Source: Metridium senile (taxonomy: Eukaryota; Cnidaria; Anthozoa; Actiniaria; Metridiidae). From it: a DNA stretch of 64,000 nt. The translations under genes were made by a program, and so were the position numbers. The notes under the pieces were generated by a model. That model was not told the DNA's origin. It was given only the letters and a program-made list of their open reading frames with translations, and did no database searches. Positions 45,101-55,066 of this stretch are shown here, in pieces. Every line of letters starts with the position of its first letter. Position 1 is the stretch's first letter. The stretch lies in the NCBI GenBank assembly GCA_949775045.1, contig OX459098.1, positions 19,545,944-19,609,943 of the forward strand, written 5' to 3'.

Positions 45101-48100
45101 GGCGATACAATTTATCTTCGCTTCACGACTGCATGGTATATATTCCATAAACGACAATATCATTCCATTTAGTATTAAAGAACCGTTGACGTTGTATTAT
45201 TTGTAGAATTTACATTTTGAATGTACATTTGTTTACATGATGGACCAATCAGAGATTTACTTTGTCTGTTTCCGGTCTGACTATTGTATTTTCAAGAGCC
45301 AATCAGCATAAGCAGATAATTCCGTTTCCCCAGAGTTATACGTTGCTCGGCACTGCTGGCCAAGAGTAACGCAGGCTCTGGGTTCGAGATTGTACTACTT
45401 AAGGATTGTTAATTTGAACGCACATTGAGAGGGATATGAAATGTTCTTTAAGCACACATTCCTAACATAGTTGTGATTCATTGAGAGGGATATATAATGT
45501 TCTATAAGCACACATTACATTCATAACATAGTTGACATAGTTGTGATTCATTAAAATGTTCTATATAATGCACACATTAAATTCTTAACATAGTTGTGAT
45601 TGATTGAGAGAGATATGAAAATAATGTTCTATATATTGTAAGGGACTGGTCATTTATTAGAGGGGGGTGGGGGGGGGGGGGGGGGGTCGGGCTGGTGCAT
45701 TTTCACTTCCCTTTACATATTTTTTTTGTGACCCTGTTTTTTCAAATGCATAAAGTAACGCGGCCCCCTAAGAGTGAGAACATAAAATAATATGAACCAC
45801 CCCAAGCTCATACGCACCCTCAAAAATTGACGTGACAAGGCCTAGTCACATGTTTATTTGGTCGCGCATTTTTCAAAGCATATAGCATGGTTAATGAAGA
45901 CATATTTGTAAGCGCTATTTTCGTTTTGAAATTGTGCTATATGCCTTGAAAAATGACCGTTGACTAGGCCTTGTGACGTCATTTTGTTTGCAACGCTAAC
46001 CCTATACCACCGTACAAAAATGGTGCTTGGTTCTGTTAATCGTGATTTCAATATCGGAATTGGATTTAGCACCAATCCTTCTTCTAGAAACGACCACTAA
46101 AAGTTTCATGTCATATGCACTTTAAAGGAATGAAAAAAAATACATGATCCCACAAAAATGTTTGCTTAATAACATGCAGCCCCTCATTTTGGCCCACTCC
46201 CCGTTTGCACCAGCCCAACCTAATAAATGACCAGTCCCTAAGCACACATTACATGTTTAACATAGTGGTGATTCAAAATATTTCTCTCTCTTAGGTTTCT
46301 GTGATGGGCGAACTTATTCCTCATAGTTTCCTACTAATCGAAGAATTGGTTAAGAATTTAAAAGATAAATACAAGAGGAGCAACAAACTGCCTTTTGTGC
46401 ATAGAGCAGAGTTTGAGGACCTCGTGACAGACACGATACGACGTGACTCATCTGACATCGAGGATCCTAATGACGTCAGAGATGTCACGCAATTCCTACA
46501 TGAAAGGGGTAAGAAAGCGTGATCATCATCATCATTATCACTATCACTATAAACAACATTACTAACATCACCATAATAATTATAATAGTTATAATGATAA
46601 TAATAATAATCATCATCATCATCATCAACATCATCATCATCATCGTCATCATTCACCACCACCACCACCATCACTAGATCACCATTAACAACCGATTACC
46701 ACCATCACCATAATCATTATCATCATCATCAGCAGCATCATCATCATCATCACCGCAACCATCACTATCACTATTAACAAACGATTACCACCATCATCTT
46801 AATCATCATCATCATTATCATCACCATTAACAACCGATTACATGCACCATCACCATCACCACCACGATCACCATCACAATTAACACCCGATTACCACCAT
46901 TACCATAATCAGCATCATCATCACCACCACCATCACTATTAACAACCGATTACATGCACCATCACCATCACCATCACCACCACCATCACCACCACGATCA
47001 CCATCACAATTAACAACCGATTACCACCATTACCATAATCAGCATCATCATCACCACCACCATCACTATTAACAACCGATTACATGCACCATCACCATAA
47101 TCATCATCCACATGATCATGATCACTATCATATTTATTATTGCTGTCATCTTCCTCTTTCTCTTTCTCTGTCGTCCAATGATTTGGATCATCATCGTCTT
47201 AAAAACAGTCTTTTTAAATATGATTATTATTGTATTTCTCCTAGGTATTGTAATGCACTATGACGACCCCAACCAAGATCTCCAGGACTACTATTTCATC
47301 GACCCTTCATGGCTATGTGATCTCATGGCTCGTATCGTAACCCTCAAAGAGGCTAACCCTTACAACAAGAACGGCATCCTGTTCAAAGACAAGTTTGATT
47401 TTATTTTCAAAGGTGATCGTTTCCCATTCGACTATTACCCACAGTTCGTTCGTCTCTTAAACCGTTTCCAGATCGCGTGCTCCCTGGATGAAAATCGCCT
47501 TCTTGTCCCTTCAAAGCTGCCCGAGGAAAAACCGCCAGAAGTAACGAACCTATCTCTGCCGTTTGTCACCATCAAGAGAATTCATTCTCTCCCTTTCATT
47601 CCGTATGGATTCTGGGATAGGTTCATGGCCAGGTTACTGTATTACACAAAGGACATGTTGGAATCTGGGTGCTCAAGCGATAGAAGACCTGGCAGCCCTG
47701 GTGGTCATGGAATCGATCATTTGAGTCCATTTCTACTTGATCCGTTCTGCTGTAAGTGTCCTCTTGCCCCTTGCAGCGTTGGTGTTGTCTTCTCCGACTC
47801 AGAAGAGCCAATTGAAAGCCCCCCTGAACTAGTTGAAGTAGTCAATGCCAATGCGGAGTCGATGCCTATTGATGAAGTTGAAGGTCCTTGCCACGACGAA
47901 GACGACGAAGTTGATGAGGAGGAAGACGATCAAGAATTTTCATTTGCTGGTGTCGGTGTATATGTTGATGAAGATGAAGACAATTCACCTGGTGGGGAAC
48001 GAATCAATGGACAGTGGTTCGGACAGGAAAAGACTTCTAGTGATTCCCACTGTGGTTATAGTACTGATGAAGATGGTGATCCAGCAGTAGGGTTTGGTTT

Positions 48101-51100
48101 ACGACAAGGCTGTTACCTTCCACAGCAAGATAAATCCTTCGATTTTTCGCCAGAAAGCTTTGAAAATTCTCCCAAGCAACGTGGCAGCCACATTAGCAAC
48201 GATACAGCAAGCGTTGCCAGCTCATCTTCACTATCATCGTCCATCAATCAAAAACCATCCAAAGCACGGTCCAGTGAAAAAAAATCTAAATCGCTACCAA
48301 CCCAAAAGGCTTCCGGTTCCTACGACGGTAGTGGTTCTAGCTTGGCTAGCTCGTACTCAAACCGGGAACCCTCATCGAATTCACCTTTAAAAACGCACAA
48401 GTCCTACGAAGTAAATATGCCTGTTGGATCAGTCGAAAGTGTTGAAAGTAGTTCATCACAATCCGACCATCAAAGAAGTATCTCGATGTCAAGCACAGAA
48501 ACGCAAAGCCCAAAGCCATTTCAAGTCTATGATCGGAAACCACAGAAAGAGTCAATTATTGTGGAAGAGGTTCAAAATCAAGAGAATGTCCCGAGCTGTG
48601 GACGTGATGCTCATGAAGATGCAGTGTTTCAACTAAGCATGCAAAGTGTCACAGGAGACGAGAAGGGATCCTGTCAATTACTTCCTACCATTGATAGTTA
48701 CCTTCACATTAACGGCCAAGAACAACCAGGCAGTGACACAGCTGCTGAAGAAATGTCGCAATATCAAACCGCAGACCCTAAAGCGCAAATAGGTGAAGTC
48801 AAATCTCATCCTGAAGAACAACCACAATCTATATTGGAGGCATCCTCAGAAAACAATCAACCCGCCACCAACATAGAAATAACTGATTCGTGTGAAGGCA
48901 GCAAAGATCCTGCGGAAAGCTACGAGAAGAAAGATGAGATCGTTAGTGATCAGAGTGGAACCTCAATTCAAGATGAAGTTCAAGAAGATCATTCTGAAGA
49001 CAACACTACTAGCAATTCTAACCACGGACAAGGTAGCGGGACCAAACCAAAACGTCATTCCGGGTTTAAACACACCATTGAAGAGCCAGTCCATGAAGCG
49101 ACATGCCAAGCACGAAAAGATTACCCATTTAATGATCTACCCTGTCTTTCGCCAGACCTAAGCACGTTAATCGATGGGCGATCCTTGTTCTGTTGGCACA
49201 GTGGCATATGTCTTAATCACGAACGGCTGTTCTTCTCTGTATCAACTATGAAGGATCCTCAAGAAGATCGTGTTCTTATAGTTACTGAGGTTACTCCAAG
49301 CCGTGTTGGCAGAAGAGTGTTGAACTACATCGTTGATCATATAGACACATTGATAAGAGAGTGGTATCCTGATCTGTCAATTAGTGATGGCATTGGACCA
49401 CGAGTAAGGCAATACATACCGTGTGTAATATGCGAGCATCATGATGTCAAACCACACCGCTTTTCCTTCGTGGATTGCCAAGTGCAGAGTTCTAAAGCAG
49501 ACAACATTCCATGTCCTAATCACAGTGGACTTGATCTTAGCCTACATCTTGTCGCCCCAGATGTCATGCTGCAAGATGTTGACCCCGATCTTGTGCTGTC
49601 CAAAGAAGAAATCCATTTTGATGAGGGAGAATCCAGTCTGATAAATTCTGGTGGGTTTGGAAAAGTTGTCCGAGGAAAATGTCGAAATCAGCAAGTTGCT
49701 ATCAAGTTCTTTTTCCAAAATGATGAAACTGACCCGTTGAAGCACTACTTTGAAGCCAGGAAGGAGCTGAACGTTCTACGTCGTGTCAGGCAACATCCAT
49801 ACCTTATCAGTATTATTGGTGTTTGCTTACGGCCTCTATGCTTGGTCCTAGAGCTAGCTGAAAAGGGTAACCTCCAAGACGCCTTGCAAAGCTCAATGGC
49901 TATCCACAGAATCGTTTTATACCGTATCGCTTACCAAGTCGCAGATGCGTTATCGTATTTACACTCTTTGAATATCATTTACCGAGATCTCAAGCCAGAA
50001 AACATCCTTGTTTGGTCCCTTGACGAAAGAGACGATCTTCACGTGAAGTTGATTGATTTCGGCACAGCAAACTTTGCTACTTCTACTGGTTTGATATCCC
50101 TTAAAGGTACGCTCGGAACCAGAGCACCAGAAATGTTGCAGCTATCGGAGAAGAAAGAAGAGTACACTATGCAAGTAGATGTTTTCTCCTACGCCATTCT
50201 TCTGTTCCAGATGGTTGTTCGTAAGCGGCCATTTTTAGAATTGGTCTCGGAGCCGATGGTAAATTCAGCGGTAGTGAATGGGGAGAGGCCAAAGTGGCGT
50301 GAGTGTGCTGTCTCAAGATACGGTCTTCCGACGCTGACAGAATTAATGCTTCAGTGCTGGCAAAGCAAGCCGACATTAAGACCCAAGATGACACAAATTG
50401 CTCACCAAGTCCTCATGCCTTCATTTCAAGCTCTTCTTGGCAAGCAATCGATACCTTCCCAGCAGTCTGTGCGCCATGCTTGTGTTGTCCCAGACGTGAA
50501 AGAGATCTGGATTGCCTGTGATGATCGTTTGTCAAACAAGATTCTTATCTTCGATTGCAATAATCTTGATCGGCCGAAGCATACCTTTGAGATCGACAGT
50601 AATCAAGACCAGAATTGTGCTCTTCAAATCCAAGCCCTCCATCACGTGGCCGAACTAATGCTAATTGCAGTAAGAGGTCCTGTGAATTTCATCACTGCAT
50701 ATTCAACCTCGCCTCGTTATAACAAAGTATGTTATATTCCACTGAATGAGCAAGTAACTTGTGTCACCTCTGACAACTCATACATCTACGTTGGGATGAA
50801 CGAGGGATACGTACGATGTATTTTAAAGAAAGATTTGAAGAAACTAGAAACGAAGAGAAACGATCATGTCATTAAAGTTGAACGGCACTGCATCCTCTCC
50901 ATGGTGGCGACGAACGAAAAGCTCTGGGTTTCTTCGAATAAGTATGCCTTTACTTACTTCAACAAGGCAGCGGACATGGAAGCTTTTGATATGGAGCCCA
51001 TGTGGTATGGAGGATCAATTGGCGTGGAAGACCAACACCAAACAAGAATCACTAACTTAACGACATCATTGGATGACGACCATGTCTGGAGCACATGCAG

Positions 51101-51740
51101 TTCTGTCTTGACAAAGTGGTGTGCAACAATGAGGCAGAGAATCTTCGAGATTGATTGTGCGCCAATAATTCATGCAATTGACCACAGCCCGAAGTTCCGC
51201 GAGAGTGATACGTACATATCATGCGTTATTCAAGTATTGGATACTCTCTGGGTTGGAACAGCTGGTGGCCACATCCTTATCTTCAGCACCAAAGAGGAAC
51301 CAAAGCTACTCACATGGTTTCATCCTTATAGCGAGGTGCGAACGCTATCTATGTGTGTCGGTCCTGGCCCGTGCGCTACAGAGCAATGCTTAGTAATCAG
51401 CACTGGTAAATGTTTGCGTCCAGACGGACTGGGGACGCGTGACCCGATAGTATGCGCTCTAACGCCTGAGCCAGTACATCTTGTGCTCGATGACACTGCA
51501 ACTAAAGCCCAAGCCCAAAATTCCAACAGTATATTCTACACAGATCAGGATGTTGTTGATGCAGCTAGGCAATCACTGTTTAAGTGTTCAATGCTTGTAT
51601 GGCAAGCTTTACCAGCTAATGTATTGACAAGAATGGAAGGGAAGAGTGGCCGTGCTCCGGTAGTAGCACACTATCAAAGAGGACCTTCGTATATGTGTGC
51701 CGATGATTCACCGACTGATTTGGAAAGCTCCGACACATAA
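32321..51740 (+). CDS. LRRK-like ROCO kinase gene (complete)
   Basis: Nine coding exons with matching GT-AG phases: 32321-32726, 33963-34183, 35507-35628, 36130-36766, 37916-38108, 39483-39884, 40062-40138, 46295-46508 and 47245-51740. They give 2255 codons plus TAA. Domains by residue: ankyrin repeats 40-240, leucine-rich repeats about 285-460, Roc GTPase about 470-690 (GRAAQGKTT P-loop, DFGGQED switch, THVD), COR about 690-900, Ser/acidic linker about 910-1330, kinase about 1547-1823, and a WD-like C-terminus to about 2170. Ankyrin-LRR-Roc-COR-kinase order is that of metazoan LRRK proteins; which orthologue (LRRK1, 2 or an invertebrate paralogue) is unclear. Human LRRK1 and LRRK2 are of similar size. 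It would be a cytosolic GTP-regulated Ser/Thr kinase. Confidence 0.85.
33137..33848. mobile_element. Harbinger-type MITE with G-run
   Basis: GGGACTGCGCAATAATTATC at 33137 pairs with the complement ending at 33848; TTA on both sides (33134-33136, 33849-33851). A pure G tract follows the left arm and C tracts precede the right arm. The 3-bp TWA duplication and GGG tip fit PIF/Harbinger. It sits in LRRK-like intron 1. Confidence 0.75.
33963..34183 (+). CDS. LRRK-like exon 2
   Basis: Acceptor CCTTATTCCACAG; reads EILKLAREDSPRLKETLRSI, EKGNVNAIHSIILASVKGSL, FIK, then donor GTATAA. Ankyrin-like helices. Phase agrees with both neighbours. Confidence 0.75.
34796..35012. mobile_element. Harbinger-type MITE with G-run
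   Basis: GGGGGCTTTCATCTATTAGT at 34796 pairs with the complement ending at 35012. TAA flanks both sides (34793-34795, 35013-35015). G and C tracts lie just inside the arms. Length 217 bp. Confidence 0.75.
35197..35480 (+). repeat. 57-bp tandem repeat, about 5 copies
   Basis: AACTGTTCTGTATTTTTCT recurs at 35220, 35277, 35334, 35391 and 35448, an exact 57-bp period. It ends directly before LRRK-like exon 3, and the last unit approaches the acceptor region. Confidence 0.9.
35507..35628 (+). CDS. LRRK-like exon 3
   Basis: Acceptor TATGCTGCTCAG; reads MGYVEMLQYLLGGPQTQEEK, DTAVNQLPFS to IVKI, donor GTAGAT. It closes the ankyrin region; phase fits the LRR exon. Confidence 0.7.
35929..36032 (+). 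repeat. Dispersed element with CGAAGGGCTAAAGCTCGAAA motif
   Basis: Contains CGAAGGGCTAAAGCTCGAAA, CATCAGTAAAATTAAGTCAA and TATATTACCTATCAT. A second copy lies at 57316-57412, and a partial reverse copy at about 58440-58520. It is preceded by TCATTCATTC-rich sequence. The stem plus GAAAC is reminiscent of the hammerhead motif in Penelope-like elements, but a clear CUGANGA box is missing. Confidence 0.5.
36130..36766 (+). CDS. LRRK-like exon 4: leucine-rich repeats
   Basis: Acceptor TCTGCTACAG. At least six LRR units are visible: VEKLQLSHNMLTAIPSNI, LCKLQLQNNQLMKIPSGL, LRELNLSHNKLTELP, LNTLNVSDNLLQDLP, LKNLDIARNSLYEVP and LEVLDLSGNTRLTHLP. The donor is GTTTGT after LNDLDQ. Further LRRs could lie in an unseen exon, but the phase is already continuous with exon 5. 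Confidence 0.85.
36811..37021. mobile_element. Harbinger-type MITE
   Basis: GGCCCGGGCAAATGG at 36811 and CCGTTTGCCCGGACCC ending at 37021, flanked by TAA at 36808-36810 and 37022-37024. Repeated TGTTGAA words fill the interior. Confidence 0.65.
37047..37309. mobile_element. Probable foldback insertion
   Basis: GGCGTCAGTCGTGGATCCAGG near 37048 is roughly inverted to CCTGGATCTGCGCC ending near 37308, with GGGGGTG/CACCCCC inside both arms. No clean target duplication. Confidence 0.4.
37391..37590 (+). repeat. 33-bp tandem repeat, six copies
   Basis: Unit AATCCTGTATGAATTGACC followed by AATCAGATCTTCAT, period 33, open in reading frames on both strands because the period is a multiple of three. 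It is intronic in the LRRK-like gene; the apparent DLIGQFIQDYE protein repeats are not believed to be coding. Confidence 0.9.
37916..38108 (+). CDS. LRRK-like exon 5: Roc P-loop
   Basis: Acceptor TTTTTAAAG; reads VTDPPDKIKKDGVKTIMYLR, then MKLMLVGRAAQGKTTLMHRL with the G.....GKT nucleotide-binding loop; donor GTGAGA. Confidence 0.85.
38109..39482. other. LRRK-like intron 5, no gene recognised
   Basis: Contains a TTTG/TTTA run near 38262-38290, a GC-richer patch at 38520-38860 and A-rich sequence to 39290. Nothing coding is supported; the GC-richer patch may be old repeat material. Confidence 0.4.
39483..39884 (+). CDS. LRRK-like exon 6: Roc switch and base-binding motifs
   Basis: Reads GISMEDLRIRKDLFHEE, FRIWDFGGQEDYYATHQCFL (switch II), LYILVWNMEEGEGG, CLIIVGTHVDKIRKEK (THVD in place of NKxD, usual in Roc domains). 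Donor GTATGC. Confidence 0.85.
40062..40138 (+). CDS. LRRK-like exon 7
   Basis: Short exon after TACTACTACAG: GIDDLRIAVYDAAFSMLKVK, ending TDE with donor GTAAGG. It is the last helix of Roc, consistent with the family. Confidence 0.75.
40329..42238. mobile_element. Foldback element with repeated TGTCCGTCACG
   Basis: Ends ATATGGGTCATTCCAC (left) and GTGGAATGGCCCATAT (right). TAATGTCCGTCACG occurs at 40527, 40547 and 40737, with a TAATGTCCGTCATG form at 42210 near the right end. The palindromic ATAT flanks make the target duplication ambiguous. A TTAA-flanked element sits inside it. Confidence 0.6.
40881..42178. mobile_element. TTAA-type element, 1.3 kb, nested
   Basis: GGTGGCTGACAACTATAC at 40881 and GTATAGTAGTCAGCCACC ending at 42178, with TTAA on both sides (40877-40880, 42179-42182). 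TTAA targets are used by Kolobok and piggyBac elements. No intact gene. Confidence 0.7.
42855..44130. mobile_element. Harbinger-type element with G-runs, 1.28 kb
   Basis: GGGACTGGTCATAAAGTATA at 42855 pairs with the complement ending at 44130; TTA on both sides (42852-42854, 44131-44133). GGGGGGGGTGGGCCGG lies next to the tip. It carries an open frame of unknown origin (43069-43392). Confidence 0.75.
43069..43392 (+). CDS. Unrecognised ORF inside the Harbinger-type element
   Basis: 107 codons: YNSVEIRIVLLKYLIQNHQN, YKLIAHCTQEGEFSTVNYTG, LKWLKMLMDRKMLPDNALLE, and a Ser/Asp/Glu-rich tail ending IDVDD. It looks protein-like (balanced composition, acidic C-terminus) but I do not recognise it. 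It could be a captured cellular exon or the end of an element-encoded protein. Start and splicing unknown. Confidence 0.35.
   Translation: MYNSVEIRIVLLKYLIQNHQNISWYCTLKRVYKLIAHCTQEGEFSTVNYTGISEIKKSDLKWLKMLMDRKMLPDNALLEIKSLTDLSFSDRSSDESEDFVYEIDVDD
45405..45641 (+). repeat. Minisatellite of about 60-70 bp
   Basis: Degenerate units with AACATAGTTGTGATTCATTG, GAGAGGGATAT and AAGCACACATTACAT. The array continues at 46239-46280 after the inserted MITE and before 42500 on the other side of the 9-bp-duplication element, so both elements landed in the array. Confidence 0.7.
45642..46238. mobile_element. Harbinger-type MITE with G-run, 597 bp
   Basis: GGGACTGGTCATTTATTAG at 45642 pairs with the complement ending at 46238; TAA on both sides (45639-45641, 46239-46241). 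Long G tract after the left arm. The tip is shared with the element at 42855. Confidence 0.75.
46295..46508 (+). CDS. LRRK-like exon 8: start of COR
   Basis: Acceptor CTCTCTTAG; reads VSVMGELIPHSFLLIEELVK, FVHRAEFEDLVTDTIRRD, DVTQFLHERG, the opening helices of COR. Donor GTAAGA. Confidence 0.8.
46525..47110 (+). repeat. CAT/CAC trinucleotide repeat in intron 8
   Basis: Dense ATC/CAC repeats with a longer embedded unit containing ACAACCGATTACATGCACC, seen several times between 46685 and 47095. The Asp-rich frame on the minus strand is a by-product. Confidence 0.85.
47245..51740 (+). CDS. LRRK-like terminal exon: COR, linker, kinase, WD-like
   Basis: One 4.5-kb exon after TTTCTCCTAG. It completes COR (HYDDPNQDLQDYYFIDPSWL, LPFVTIKRI, GFWDRFMARL), then a roughly 400-residue Ser/Glu-rich linker with acidic runs. 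Kinase: glycine loop SGGFGKVV, VAIK lysine, YRDLKPEN (Asp about 1672; YRD instead of HRD as in LRRK proteins), DFG at about 1695, APE in TRAPEML. The C-terminus has beta-rich segments (KEIWIACDDRL, YIYVGMNEGYV, LWVGTAGGHILIFS) compatible with a WD40 or WD-like propeller. The exon may derive from a retroprocessed segment, since family genes usually have many introns here. Confidence 0.85.
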
Positions 51741-53747
51741 TCGATTACCATATTCAAGTTGTCGATTGAATGATTGTGGATTTTCCAACGAGTAATCGTT
51801 GTGAGTCGTCCATTGCCTCACAGTGATGGTCCGATTGACGACGTCGAACTGTCGACTGACAACCCAAATATTTCCAAGGCGTTCCGTTGTCGTCTTTGTT
51901 GACTCTATTATTAGACTTAGACTATTTCCGATTGTTCATCGATTGGTTAACAGAGGACATTCCGACGAGTTATCAGTTGGTTGTAGTAAAACAAAGAAAT
52001 GTATAAACTGGAAGAATTTGAAGACAAATATAAAAGAAATAGAATACTTTGTTTATAAACATTAGGTGAAAGTTATAGACATATACACCAAATTGAAGAA
52101 TTGTTCATGGATTGGTTAACCAAGGACATTCCGACGAGTTATCAGTTGGTTGCAGTAAAACAAAGAAATTTATAAGCTGGAAGAATTTGAAGACAAATAT
52201 AGAAATAGAGTACTTCGTTTATAAACATTAGATGACATTGTAGGTGTACACCAAATTGGAGAATTGTTCATGGATTAGTTAACCAAGGACATTCCGACGA
52301 GTTATCAGTTGGTTGTAGTAAAACAAAGAAATTTATAAGCTGGCATGCACGCCAAATTGACTGAACAATCTTTGTCGAACTCCAGTCAAATAATATCTAG
52401 CCTGGGTACCAGAGGTTATTTTCTACTTGCTTTGGTGTTGATAAATCTGATGACAGTTCAGTGTGATGGATAAATGGATAAAGACATATATACAAATGAT
52501 AAATACTAGATCAAGAAACACTCTGGTTTCCAGGGTAAATAACACCGCTTATTTGTATTTCGTAAATATGTGTAGATTTAGGATAGGCGATAGGTCATTC
52601 CAAGACCCAAGTGCACTATGGGTATAATCCTAAGTCGTGAACTTTTCAATCATGCCAGCTCCACCAAACAAAGATCTCCGCTGGAGAGTTATATGGCTTG
52701 TCGAGAGACTGAAAATGTGCCCAAAAGACACAGCTTTTCACTTTTATGTGGATACTTTAGATTATACCCATAGTGCACTTGGGTCTTGATATGACCTATC
52801 GCCTATCGCCTATCGCTTTTGACGATGACAACCTTTATTTGAAATAGGTGTATATACTCCAGCTAGTTTAATTAACGTTACTAGAACCGCTGTATTGTTT
52901 CACTAAACTAAATAGCATTTGCACAAGGACGGCCTCGATTCAGATTAATTTCAATGTGTTTTTAAAGTTTATTGGTAATATTTGTTCGTGCTTTGCTTGA
53001 AATTTGCTTCAAATATTTTTTACAAGAAAACGAAAGTTAGCCTGTACGAATACGCCATTTGTCAAATAATATACAGCGGTGCTAGCTAGATGATGTTAAA
53101 CTTGATTATATTGACTGTATCATTCAAAGATCAAACAAGGCGTATTGTATATATGTCGTATTGTACGCACTACAGACGCCAACAGCAAACTGATTAAAAT
53201 AGATAGTTCAGTATCTGACAATTTAGACTTTATAGAAAGGTTGATACAAATTGTATTGGTTAGTATTATTTTATTATTTTATTTTAGAATTATTTTTATC
53301 ATTATTATTTTGATTAGAAGACGAGATTTAATTAAATAAATTGTATAGTCACATGTAATATATATAGTATATAATAACTGGAATATATAAAAACAAAGTA
53401 CAATAGAAATTGATTTTAATGCAAGTTATTGTCTGTACAATTTATCTTTTGAAGAAAATAAAACATTCAGTATTTGAATTAAAGATGAATAGACCATTTC
53501 ATTGAAAATAAACTTGTATGAACTACGTATAAAAAGCTAAGAAAATCGGCCAAAATCGCCACTGGAACCTTTGCTTTTCTATCAAATAAATTCCGTGCGC
53601 ATGCCAGCGGAAAAGTTAAAGAACTTCCGGACGTGAGCGCGACCCATCCGTGCTATCCCAATCTACATAAAACAGAGTCAAATTAAGCTAAAAACGCCAG
53701 GGAGGGAGATGGTAGCTGGCCCTTAAGACATACCTTTAGTTACCACC
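51741..53747. other. 3' flank of the LRRK-like gene
   Basis: 51741-52982 is the counterpart of 273-1916, including the degenerate 165-bp repeats (51932-52340) and the foldback at 52582-52815. After 52982 the sequence is unique and AT-rich, without a recognisable gene. Confidence 0.65.
52582..52815. mobile_element. Short foldback MITE, second copy
   Basis: Same element as 1531-1758, with GGTCATTCCAAGACCCAAG on the left and its complement on the right; duplicated together with the flank. Confidence 0.55.
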
Positions 53748-54640
53748 TTTTTTTTCAACAATTTTATTGAGTGATAACTGACTAAGTACAAATTAAAGAA
53801 AATTTACAACACTAAACATTTGAATCGCTCAAAGGGGAAAGCGCGAACGGGACTCTAACTCCCATGCAAGGCGTCTCCCGCCTTAAATAATACATACAAA
53901 AAGAAAAGAAAATTACATGTAACGTGAAAAGATAATTATTGTTAAAAAGAACTAGCTAAATTAATAAATAAAAATAAATCTAATAAAATCATAAGTGACA
54001 AGGACACTGGCGAACAAGTGACCAAGTGCAGTAAGAGTCAACATCAAAGATGTCATCTAATAGAGAGAAGTAAATAATTCTTAGGTATGATTTAAATTGA
54101 GAAAGGCTAGAGAAGACACTAGGAGGTGCTGTTTTACAAATGGAGTTCCAGAGGTGGACTATTCGATTAAAATATGAACATTTAAATGTACTGGATTTCA
54201 CACAATGGAGTTTCAAGAACAAGGCCAGGGTTTTGACTAAGACGAGTACGTCCATGATTTACAAAGTTGAGAACATTAAGATCTGTTTGACCATACAATG
54301 ATTTATAAAAAAAATGTCAAGCCCTTTATTTCTCTGTCATAGCAGAGAGGCAGCAAGTTGAGTGTTTTCAGTCTGTCTTTGTAGAATATCTCCCCAAACC
54401 TTGTCCTAAGAATCCATCTGGTGGCTCGTCGCTGGACTCTTTCAATTTGACCTTTAGCTTGGATTCTTTGGGTGACCACACTTGAGAGGCAGAGACAAGC
54501 TGTGATTTCACGTGCGCAGGTAAAGGGTCCTTCTAGATCTTATGTCAGTCAGTGTGGGCATGTCCGTTTGAGCAAACCGAGTAGTTTGTTGGCCTTCGCT
54601 GTGATTGTTTGGACAACTATGCTATCTACAATCATGTGCA
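53748..54640 (-). mobile_element. LINE 3' fragment (minus strand)
   Basis: Read on the minus strand from about 54640: KANKLLGLLKRTCP, ASQVWSP, ERVQRRATRWILRTRFG, YKSLYGQTDLNVLNFVNHGR, RIVHLWNSICKTAPPSVFSS and FDVDSYCTWS. These are typical C-terminal RT features of an RTE/CR1-style LINE. Frameshifts occur, the 5' part is missing, and the T-run at 53748 is the poly(A) end. An inactive 5'-truncated copy, different from the two LINEs at 3-16 kb. Confidence 0.7.
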
Positions 54641-54718
54641 AAATACCTTGGGATATTATCTGTATTTTTATACATGAAAAATATTTCAACAACATTTTTC
54701 TGTTTCCCCTCTCTCCCT

Positions 54719-54773
54719 AGGCTCAGATTTCAGCCGTTGGGGTTTCGTGCCCCAACGGCTGAAATCTGAGCCT
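54719..54773. repeat. Perfect 24-bp hairpin
   Basis: AGGCTCAGATTTCAGCCGTT plus GGGG pairs perfectly with the complement across a 7-base loop. It may be a micro-MITE. Confidence 0.75.
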
Positions 54774-54992
54774 CTGCCTCTCCCCCGTTTTGTATATTTT
54801 TAAAAACTCAAACAAAATCCTACAATATCTTATTGATTCAGAATTCTTTCAGAATTCTTTCAATAATCATTTTCTATTTTTTCCTACATTTCCTTTCCTG
54901 ATTTCTTTGCCCTTTTTCTCGATATCAAATGACTTGGACGTGGAAGTCTGGAACTACTACCATATTTGGCATATGTTGTGGAAGTCAAAAAA

Positions 54993-55066
54993 ATGGCGGA
55001 AAGAGCCGGGTGTTTTGGCTCGTTAAATTCACACAATTATGTACCAAAAGGACCTTCCTATTCAAG
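54993..55066 (+). CDS. KIZ: Kizuna-like exon 1
   Basis: ATGGCGGAAAGAGCC with A at -3; reads MAERAGCFGSLNSHNYVPKG and ends at donor GTATTT. Phase joins exon 2. An additional N-terminal exon in between is possible, because vertebrate kizuna has more coiled coil before the matched segment. Confidence 0.5.

Larger units (their letters stand above)
42506..45392. mobile_element. Element with 9-bp target duplication, 2.9 kb
   Basis: CAATCTCGAACCCAGAGCC at 42506 and its complement ending at 45392; inverted ends about 64 bp, nearly identical. TACTACTTA is duplicated exactly at 42497-42505 and 45393-45401. Nine bases suggests the Mutator-like group. The interior holds a Harbinger-type element and, at 44294, a possible gene start reading MADFWVCEVNPFP. 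Confidence 0.7.
40139..46294. other. LRRK-like intron 7, built of nested elements
   Basis: A 6.2-kb intron nearly filled by: an ATAT-flanked foldback element (40329-42238) with a TTAA element inside; a 9-bp-duplication element (42506-45392) with a Harbinger-type element inside; a minisatellite; and another Harbinger-type MITE (45642-46238). Confidence 0.75.

Noticed and set aside
46321..46674. Asp-rich 117-codon protein on the minus strand
   Set aside because: It is the translation of the CAT/ATC repeat and overlaps LRRK-like exon 8.
47112..47244. N-terminal hydrophobic extension of the large LRRK-like frame
   Set aside because: It is intron sequence before a good acceptor (TTTCTCCTAG at 47244); the phase joins exon 8 exactly.
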